Shown here: piece by piece, positions 58,469 through 64,000 of the stretch | Layout: every line of letters begins with the position of its first letter | Numbering within the stretch: position 1 is the stretch's first letter | Assembly (NCBI RefSeq): GCF_900119315.1 | Contig: NZ_LT827010.1 | Location: forward strand, 2,092,001 to 2,156,000 | From: Actinoplanes sp. SE50/110 | GTDB taxonomy: Bacteria > Actinomycetota > Actinomycetes > Mycobacteriales > Micromonosporaceae | Direction: 5' to 3' | DNA length: 64,000 nucleotides | Position numbers and translations under genes: made by a program | The notes under the pieces: generated by a model | What the model saw: the letters and a program-made list of their open reading frames with translations, nothing else | Database searches by the model: none | Told to the model about the DNA's origin: nothing

Positions 58469-60799
58469 TCACCCCATTTCCAGGTGCAGCCGGAAGACGC
58501 TGCCGGCCGGATCACCCGGCTCGTACGACACCCGGCCGCCGTTCGCCTCGGCCAGGCTCGCCACGATGTGCAGGCCCAGGCCGTGCCCCTCGGCGGCGTT
58601 CTCGGCGGCCTGCGTGTACCGCTCGAACAGGTGTGCCCGCAACTGCTCCGGCACGCCGGCGCCGGCGTCGTGCACACCGACCACCACCTCGCCGCCGGCC
58701 ACGGTCACCGTCACCCGGGTGGCCCCGCCGCCGTACTTGCGGGCGTTGGTCAGGAAGTTGACCACGATCTGCCGCAGGTGCGCCGGATTGGCCAGCACGC
58801 ACAGATCGGCCGGGCAGTCGATCGGGACCGCGGCGTCGGCCCCGTCCGCCGCGTCGCGCAGCGCGGCGGCCAGCGGCACGGGTTGCCGGACCGTGGTCAG
58901 CTCCCCGGCGTCGAGCTTGCACATCGCCAGCACGTTGTGGCGCAGCTCGTCGATCCGGTGCGCGCCGGTGATGATCCGGGCGGTCAGATTCGACAGCTGC
59001 GGCGGCAGCTCCGCCTCGCTGAGCACCTCGCCATAGCCCAGGATCGCGGTCAGCGGGGTTCCGATGTCGTGCGAGAGCATCCCCATAAGGTCCAGTTTCA
59101 GCTGGTTGGCGCGCTGCAACTGGTCGTTGCGCTCGGCCAGCACGACCTGCGCCGCGTCCCGTTCCCGTTCGGCCCGGACCTGCTCGGTGATGTCCTGCAC
59201 GATCCCGATCAGGTGCAGCGGCCGCCCGTCGGCGTCCCGGATCAGGCGTACCCCGGTCTGCACGTCGATGCTGTGCCCGTCGGCGTGCACCAGCCGTTTG
59301 ATCCGCTCGTACGAGTCGCCCTCCCCGGCGAACAGCCCGGCCAGCGCCTCGGTGTCGCCGTCGCGGTCGTCCGGGTGCGTCAGCTGGATCACGCCGTACC
59401 CGGTCAGCTCGGCCGCGGACCGGCCCACCATCCGCGCGTAGGCGTCGTTGACGTGCAGGATGTTCCCGTCCAGCCCGACGATCACCTGCCCGATCGTCGA
59501 CTGGTGGAACTGCACCCGGAACCGCCGCTCGCTCTCCTCGCGCGCCTGCTCGGCCCGCCGCCGCTCGGTGATGTCGGTGCTCGTCTCGATGATCTCCCGG
59601 CCGCCGCCGCCCGCGGCCGGCCGCGACACGTGCCGGCTCAGCACCACCACGGTCCGCCCGTCGGCGCGCCGGTGCACCAGCTCGCCCTCCCAGAAGCCCA
59701 CCTCCTCCAGCGCCTGATCCACCTCCGCCACCTGCTTCGGGAACACGGTGGACAGCAGCCGGTGAATGTTGCGCCCCACCGCGGCGGCCGCCGGCCACCC
59801 GTACATCTGCTCCGCGCCCCGGTTCCAGAACCGGATCGTCCCGTCCGGATCCCGCACGATGATCGCCGCCGGCGCCGCGTCGATCAGCTCGGCCTGCCGA
59901 CGCAACTGCTCCTCGGCCGCCCGCCGGTCGCTGATGTCGTGCAGGAACGCGTGGAACACCGGCCGCCCACCGGACATGCTCGTCGTCTGCAGGGTGAACT
60001 CCACCGGGAACGTCCGTCCCTCCCGGTCCACCGCCGGCAGCTCCAGCCGCTGCCCGGCCAGTCGCGACCGCCCGCTCTCGCGCACCCGGTCCAGTCCGTG
60101 CCGATGCGCCTCCCGGTGCGCCTCCGGCACGATGAGCTTGCTCAGGTCGGCGCCCACCGCCTCGTCGCGCACCCAGCCGAACAGCCGCTCCGCCGCCGGG
60201 TTCCACTCCTGGACCAGACCGTTCGCGTCGATCGACACGTAGGCGTCCTGCGACACGTCCAGGATCCGCCGCACCACCGCGGACGTCTCCTCGGCCAGCT
60301 GCACCGCCCGCGCCAGCTCGATCTCCGACGACACCGCGGCCGCCAGATCCTCCAGGATCGCCAGCTCGCTCTCCGACCAGATCCGCGGCACCTGGTCGAT
60401 CGCGCAGAACGCCCCCAGCGTCTGCCCGTCCACCCGGATCGGCATCCCGGCGTACGCGACCACCCCGATCTCCTCGATCGCCAGGTTGTCCCGCACCAGC
60501 GGATGCTCCCGAGCATCCGCCACCACCAGCGGCTCGTCGCCGTCCACCACGTGCCGGCAGAACGAATGGGTCAGCGGCGTCCCGCCCTGTTCCGCCCACG
60601 GCCGCGGCAACCCGAGCTGGGTGGCGAACACCTGCCGATCGTCGAGCACCAGCGACACCAGCGCAGTCGGCGCACCCAGCAGCCGGGATGCCAGCCGGGT
60701 CAGCCGCCGCAGCCCGGCGGACTCCGCGCCGTCCAGCAGCCCGGTCGCGCGTACCGCGGCCACGCGCTCCGGATCCTGGACCCGCCGCTGGACCACCAT
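58469..60799 (-). CDS. Multi-sensor histidine kinase (GAF-PAS-PAS-PAS)
   Basis: 776 residues without membrane helices. A GAF domain (about 30-165, LLGAPTALVSLVLDDRQVFA), then three PAS domains (about 175-300, 305-425, 430-555; VSQDAYVSIDANGLVQEWNP and ISDRRAAEEQLRR, ITERRRAEQ, ITEQVRAERE as their end helices). The kinase core has the H-box MLSHDIGTPLTAILGYGEVL, N-box NFLTNARKYGGG, G1 VHDAGAGVPE and G2 GHGLGLHIVAS, all intact. Several redox or ligand inputs can thus be integrated. No partner regulator is present. The ATG at 60799 starts the first helix. The following FusB-type gene begins 33 bp downstream of its stop. Confidence 0.92.
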   Translation of the reverse strand: MVVQRRVQDPERVAAVRATGLLDGAESAGLRRLTRLASRLLGAPTALVSLVLDDRQVFATQLGLPRPWAEQGGTPLTHSFCRHVVDGDEPLVVADAREHPLVRDNLAIEEIGVVAYAGMPIRVDGQTLGAFCAIDQVPRIWSESELAILEDLAAAVSSEIELARAVQLAEETSAVVRRILDVSQDAYVSIDANGLVQEWNPAAERLFGWVRDEAVGADLSKLIVPEAHREAHRHGLDRVRESGRSRLAGQRLELPAVDREGRTFPVEFTLQTTSMSGGRPVFHAFLHDISDRRAAEEQLRRQAELIDAAPAAIIVRDPDGTIRFWNRGAEQMYGWPAAAAVGRNIHRLLSTVFPKQVAEVDQALEEVGFWEGELVHRRADGRTVVVLSRHVSRPAAGGGGREIIETSTDITERRRAEQAREESERRFRVQFHQSTIGQVIVGLDGNILHVNDAYARMVGRSAAELTGYGVIQLTHPDDRDGDTEALAGLFAGEGDSYERIKRLVHADGHSIDVQTGVRLIRDADGRPLHLIGIVQDITEQVRAERERDAAQVVLAERNDQLQRANQLKLDLMGMLSHDIGTPLTAILGYGEVLSEAELPPQLSNLTARIITGAHRIDELRHNVLAMCKLDAGELTTVRQPVPLAAALRDAADGADAAVPIDCPADLCVLANPAHLRQIVVNFLTNARKYGGGATRVTVTVAGGEVVVGVHDAGAGVPEQLRAHLFERYTQAAENAAEGHGLGLHIVASLAEANGGRVSYEPGDPAGSVFRLHLEMG

Positions 60800-60889
60800 G
60801 TCCCGCTGTTCGGCACACCCGGCCGATAATTGAGCGCGAGATATCCTAAAACACCCATATGGTACAGCTGCGGCCGTGACGGCCCGCGG

Positions 60890-62026
60890 TCACCGGGCGT
60901 CGTGGTCGGCGGCGAACCGGTCCAGCAGGCTCTGCGGCGCGTTGTCGTCGAAGCAGAGGACCAGGTTGCGGGCGGTCTCCGCGGCGGCTGCGGCACTGCG
61001 CGGGAAGAGCTCACCCTCGTACGATGCCAGCGCCTTGTCGAGGTCTCCGGGGTGGGCCGCGATCGCCTCGCCGAGCGACGCGCCGTCCAGCATGGCGAGG
61101 TTCGCGCCCTCGCCGGCGAACGGGGACATGACGTGCGCGGCGTCGCCGAGCAGGGTCACGCCGGGCACCCGCTGCCACCGGTGCCCGGTCGGCAGCGCAT
61201 GGATCGTGCGTGGCACCAGCGGGCCGTCCGCCTCGGTGATCAGCGCGTGCAACTCCGGCGCCCAGCCGGGGAACTCGCCGGTCAGCAGCGCCTTGGCCCG
61301 CGCGGTGTCGGCCCAGTCGATGCCGTCAATCCACTCCGCGGGTTTCCGCAGCGCGACGTAGACGTGCAGGCTGCCGTCGGTCTCCCGGTGCGCCAGGAAA
61401 CCCTGGCCGGGCCCGAGCGCGAACAGCATCCCGTCGCCGACGGTTCGGGCCGGCCCGGGGTGCCGCACATCCGCATCGAGGAGATCGAGTTCAACGAAGG
61501 ACATTCCGGTGTACGAGGGTTGCGCGCCGGACAGCAGCGGTCGCACCCGTGACCACGCGCCGTCGGCCCCGACCAGCAGGTCCGTGCGGACCGTCGCACC
61601 GTCGGCGAAGGTCAGCTCGTGCCGCCCACCGCCGATGCCGGTGACCGCGGTGACCTTGCTGCCCCACCTGATCGTCCCCTCCGGCAGCGAGTCCAGCAGC
61701 ACCTGCCGCAGCTGCCCGCGGTCCACCTCGGGGCGGCTGCCGTCGCCCGCGTCGGACTCGTCGGAGTGCACGACGCCGTGCCTGTCCAGGATCCGGGTCG
61801 CCGCCCCGCCCGAGTGGATGATCTTCTGGAACTCGTCGAACAGGCCGGCGGACCGGAGCGCCACCTGGCCGTTGTAGTCGTGGATGTCGAGCATGCCGCC
61901 CTGGGTCCGGGCCTGTGGGGAGGCGTCGAGCTCGTAGATGGTGGCGGCGATGCCGTGCAGGTGCAGCACACGGGCGAGCGTCAGCCCGCCGAGTCCGGCG
62001 CCGACGATGGTGACGGGGGTGGTCAT
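60890..62026 (-). CDS. FAD-dependent monooxygenase (TetX-like)
   Basis: 378 residues, class A flavoprotein monooxygenase. The FAD motif is VTIVGAGLGGLTLARVL at the very start, DG-type motif is in LLVGADGAWSRVRPLL, and the second FAD site is VTLLGDAAHVMSPFAGEGANLAML. It is closest by length and pattern to the TetX/aromatic-ring hydroxylase group that inactivates tetracyclines and related aromatics, but the substrate is not known. AGGAGG seven bases before the ATG at 62026 fixes the start. It lies downstream of a TetR gene and behind two operators of the same type as the TetR gene's own. Confidence 0.88.
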   Translation of the reverse strand: MTTPVTIVGAGLGGLTLARVLHLHGIAATIYELDASPQARTQGGMLDIHDYNGQVALRSAGLFDEFQKIIHSGGAATRILDRHGVVHSDESDAGDGSRPEVDRGQLRQVLLDSLPEGTIRWGSKVTAVTGIGGGRHELTFADGATVRTDLLVGADGAWSRVRPLLSGAQPSYTGMSFVELDLLDADVRHPGPARTVGDGMLFALGPGQGFLAHRETDGSLHVYVALRKPAEWIDGIDWADTARAKALLTGEFPGWAPELHALITEADGPLVPRTIHALPTGHRWQRVPGVTLLGDAAHVMSPFAGEGANLAMLDGASLGEAIAAHPGDLDKALASYEGELFPRSAAAAAETARNLVLCFDDNAPQSLLDRFAADHDAR

Positions 62027-62045
62027 GGCGTTCCTCCTGATCATG

Positions 62046-62074
62046 ACGAACTCATTCGTGACGAACATGTTCGT
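62046..62074. promoter_or_regulatory. Double operator of the flavin monooxygenase
   Basis: ACGAACATGTTCGT (62061-62074) is a perfect palindrome and ACGAA-CTCA-TTCGT (62046-62059) is a second, looser one, 15 bp apart, upstream of the ATG at 62026. The core is repeated at 62821-62832 in the TetR promoter. Confidence 0.75.
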
Positions 62075-62111
62075 AAAGGGTGTGCGGGGCCGCCGCCGAG
62101 GGCGGGCCGTT

Positions 62112-62807
62112 TCATGCAGGGTGGGTGGGATCGGTCGTGGCAACCGTCTCGATGCCGGTGATCAGGGCGGAGAATGCCCACTTCAGGCGCTCCACGCCGG
62201 TGCCGGTGAAGAGGTGGTCGCGGGTCTGGGCGAGGTGCGGGAACTCGCCGGCCGGGGCCTCCCGCACGGCCATCGTGAACAGCGCGGTCTCGTCGTCGGC
62301 GCCGGCGGTCTCGTCGCGGGTGCCCTGCTCGGCGGCGGTGGCCGTGCCGAGCTGCAGCAGGAGGTCGACGCCCCAGGCGGCCTGCGTGGACGGCACGCCG
62401 CCGGCGAGCAGCAGGCCCAGGATCGCGTCGACCAGGCGCAGGTAGTGCGGCCCGGACGGGCGTAGCGTCAGCACCGAGCGCGCCAGGCTCGGATGGGCGA
62501 ACAGGGTCCGCGTGTATCCGCACAGCAGCTCGATCAGCTCGCCGCGCCAGCCGTCGCCGGCGGCCGGAACCGGTAGGTCGGCGAGCAGTTCGTCGAGGAT
62601 CGCGCCGTGCAGCTCGGCCGTGTTCTGCACGTAGACGTAGAGGGACGCCGGGCCGGTGTCGAGCTCGGCCGCGAGTCGGCGCATGGTGAGCCGCTCGAGA
62701 CCCTCCTCGCGCATGATCCGCAGGCCCACGGCGACCGCGCCCGCCCGGCTCAGCGGCGGTTTGGCCGGCCGATCCCGGCGGCTGACCGGTACGCGTCGTG
62801 GACTCAT
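62112..62807 (-). CDS. TetR-family regulator with tetracycline-repressor-type C terminus
   Basis: 231 residues. The HTH is LRIMREEGLERLTMRRLAAEL then TGPASLYVYVQNTAELHGAI, with the LxVYVxN end typical of TetR(B)-like proteins, and the C-terminal part is of the TetR_C type (LVDAILGLLLAGGVP, then a long helix with the acidic TRDETAGADD segment). It probably senses the substrate of the adjacent flavin monooxygenase. A TACGAT -10 box six bases before the ATG makes it leaderless, and the operator overlaps the region just upstream. Confidence 0.9.
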   Translation of the reverse strand: MSPRRVPVSRRDRPAKPPLSRAGAVAVGLRIMREEGLERLTMRRLAAELDTGPASLYVYVQNTAELHGAILDELLADLPVPAAGDGWRGELIELLCGYTRTLFAHPSLARSVLTLRPSGPHYLRLVDAILGLLLAGGVPSTQAAWGVDLLLQLGTATAAEQGTRDETAGADDETALFTMAVREAPAGEFPHLAQTRDHLFTGTGVERLKWAFSALITGIETVATTDPTHPA

Positions 62808-62813
62808 AACGTG

Positions 62814-62832
62814 ATCGTAGCGAACATGTTCG
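62814..62832 (-). promoter_or_regulatory. Promoter and operator of the TetR gene
   Basis: Minus strand: CGAACATGTTCG (62821-62832) directly upstream of a TACGAT -10 box (62814-62819), then six bases to the ATG at 62807. Binding would block polymerase, giving autorepression. Confidence 0.65.
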
Positions 62833-62855
62833 TCAGCGGCAAGGGCCGGCCCGGT

Positions 62856-63434
62856 TCAGGGGACGGCGCCGAGCATGGTCAGCACGTCGGTGAACATGGC
62901 CGTGGTGGTGACCGGGTCGAGGTGTTCGGCCTGCCAGCTGCGGCCGCGGATGCCCTGCAGCACGGCGACCATCACGGTGCGCACGGTGCGCAGGGTGGCC
63001 GGGGAGAGCAGCACCGCCGAGGTGCCGTCGGCGTGGGCGGCCCGGGAGGCCGCGCCCAGGGCGACCAGGGCGGCCGCCGCGCCGTTGAGGATCTGGGCGA
63101 CGTGCAGGCGGTCGCGGTCCAGGTTGAACGCGGCGACGTGTACGGCCAGGCCGAGTGCGGCCAGCAGCCGGCCGGTCTCGTCGCCGCTGAGGACCGCGGG
63201 CATGGTGGCGGAGTCGTCCTCGGCGGTGGCCGCGCCGCTGCCGAAGCCGGCGACCAGGTCGGCCGCCAGGTCGGGCGGGATCCGGATCTCGGCGAGCGGG
63301 CCGTCCGGGAAGCGGCGGCGCAGGGCGGCCTCGACGGCGTCCCGGATCACATAGGCGGGCACCACCCGGTGCTGGTCGGCGAGCCGCTGCATGATCACCG
63401 CGACGACGTCGTCGGGGGACATCGGCCGCTCCAT
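62856..63434 (-). CDS. Hypothetical protein
   Basis: 192 residues, soluble. The first 45 residues form a small helical unit (DVVAVIMQRLADQHRVVPAYVIRDAVEAALRR), which resembles the three-helix segment found at the C terminus of some arsenate reductases and as free-standing domains. The rest is Ala/Leu-rich and helical and is not recognised. It may be an actinobacterial orphan. It is transcribed from its own start, 49 bp downstream of which the TetR gene's promoter begins on the same strand. Confidence 0.55.
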   Translation of the reverse strand: MERPMSPDDVVAVIMQRLADQHRVVPAYVIRDAVEAALRRRFPDGPLAEIRIPPDLAADLVAGFGSGAATAEDDSATMPAVLSGDETGRLLAALGLAVHVAAFNLDRDRLHVAQILNGAAAALVALGAASRAAHADGTSAVLLSPATLRTVRTVMVAVLQGIRGRSWQAEHLDPVTTTAMFTDVLTMLGAVP

Positions 63435-63499
63435 CCACCCACCGTATCGGGGCGCGGTCCGCGGCGGGGCCCTGCGGGCGGGTCAGTCCGGGCAGGGGT

Positions 63500-63998
63500 T
63501 CAGTCCAGGGCGGGGAAGGTGATGCGGGCCGTGGTGCCGTGCGGGTCGCTGGTCACCTCGAGGGTGCCGAGGTGGGCCAGGATGGTGGCACGGGCGATGG
63601 TGAGGCCCAGGCCGACGCCGGGCACCGCCTGGTCGCGGGCGTGCTGACCGCGGTAGAAGCGGTCGAAGACGTACGGCAGCTCGTCCTGCGGAATGCCCAC
63701 GCCGCTGTCCCGCACCTCGACGGCCGGCCGGCCGCCGCCGGTGACGCGCACGGTGATCGGCCGGTCGGCCGGGGTGAACAGCAGCGCGTTGCGCAGCAGC
63801 TGTTCGATGGCGCCGGCGAGCCGGGCCAGGTCGGCCAGGATCGGGGCGGGTGACGCCGGGTGGATGGTGACCGGGGTGGTGCGCAGGCCGGTCAGGGCGC
63901 GGCAGGCGGTGAGGGCCGCGGCGACGGCGGTGTTCAGGTCGATCGGGCCGACCGGGGCGGGCAGCGGGGCGTCGTGCGGCCGGGTGCCGGCCAGGATG
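63500..63998 (-). CDS. Sensor histidine kinase, C-terminal part (5' end outside window)
   Basis: The visible 165 codons end in a HATPase_c domain: N-box QLLRNALLFTP, G1 VRDSGVGIPQDELPYVFDRFYRG, quoted in part as VRDSGVGIPQ, and G2 VGLGLTIARATI. The rest of the kinase lies to the right of the window. The frame is open to the window edge at 64000. The ATP-lid motif FDRFYRGQ is that of HisKA-type kinases (the PhoR/EnvZ group). No signal can be assigned. Confidence 0.85.
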   Translation of the reverse strand, partial: ILAGTRPHDAPLPAPVGPIDLNTAVAAALTACRALTGLRTTPVTIHPASPAPILADLARLAGAIEQLLRNALLFTPADRPITVRVTGGGRPAVEVRDSGVGIPQDELPYVFDRFYRGQHARDQAVPGVGLGLTIARATILAHLGTLEVTSDPHGTTARITFPALD

Positions 63999-64000
63999 TG

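Noticed and set aside
1..64000. tRNA, rRNA, insertion sequences, integrases or phage genes
   Set aside because: I looked for tRNA-like clover-leaf sequences, transposase or integrase motifs and found none that I can support.

Overview
The window is chromosomal DNA of very high G+C content. The coding frames have strongly G/C third positions, GTG starts are common, ATGA/GTGA gene overlaps are frequent, and several genes look leaderless (a TAnnnT -10 box 6-7 nt before the start codon). Together with the gene types (many TetR regulators, Ser/Thr kinases with extracytoplasmic tails, an LAXTG cell-wall protein, a GAF-type chemoreceptor, many sensor kinases) this points to an actinomycete, most likely Micromonosporaceae/Actinoplanes-like. 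That placement is inferred from gene content, not from a marker gene. No rRNA, tRNA, CRISPR array, phage or insertion sequence was seen.

Layout. 0-8.4 kb: tail of a response regulator, a PadR/HAAS membrane pair with a palindromic operator, a NYN-domain protein, small membrane proteins (GlsB/YeaQ, YccF), a VWA/metallopeptidase-like protein with its MoxR AAA+ partner. 8.4-16.5 kb: lactate monooxygenase family enzyme, DNA polymerase IV, a solitary cytochrome oxidase subunit I, an LAXTG-anchored repeat protein with a structured leader, a TetR regulator and an SdpI-like protein. 16.7-19 kb: a GtrA protein behind two matching inverted repeats, and a TetR regulator. 19.0-26.6 kb: a tightly overlapped minus-strand operon (Ser/Thr kinase, OleA-like ketosynthase, GT2, adenylate-forming enzyme, GT2, P450, NAD-dependent reductase). 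It has the OleA/OleC/OleD-type enzymes but no OleB hydrolase, the arrangement known from beta-lactone pathways. It is the best candidate for an undescribed biosynthetic system here. 26.6-33.5 kb: an 8-bp tandem repeat, TetR genes with clear operators, a DUF2278/lamin-tail protein, an ArsB-like permease and a CNNM/CorC protein with a folded 5' leader.

33.5-41.5 kb: a deletion relic joining the start of kdpD to the end of kdpE, a soluble GAF-GAF chemoreceptor, a beta-propeller/ThiS-like pair, two paralogous secreted proteins sharing an upstream element, a 48-codon small ORF, a TPR-GGDEF cyclase and an exported intradiol dioxygenase. 41.6-51.1 kb: an HTH/TPR regulator, an NmrA-like reductase, a FdhF/YdeP molybdoenzyme coupled to a P-loop kinase, and a sugar-type ABC importer without its ATPase. 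51.1-64 kb: four complete sensor kinases and one truncated one with no response regulator between them (one kinase has lost the N-box Asn), a PEP mutase-family protein, a second deletion relic made of the tails of a divergent oxidoreductase/TetR pair, a FusB-type zinc protein, and a TetR-controlled flavin monooxygenase with three matching operator sites.
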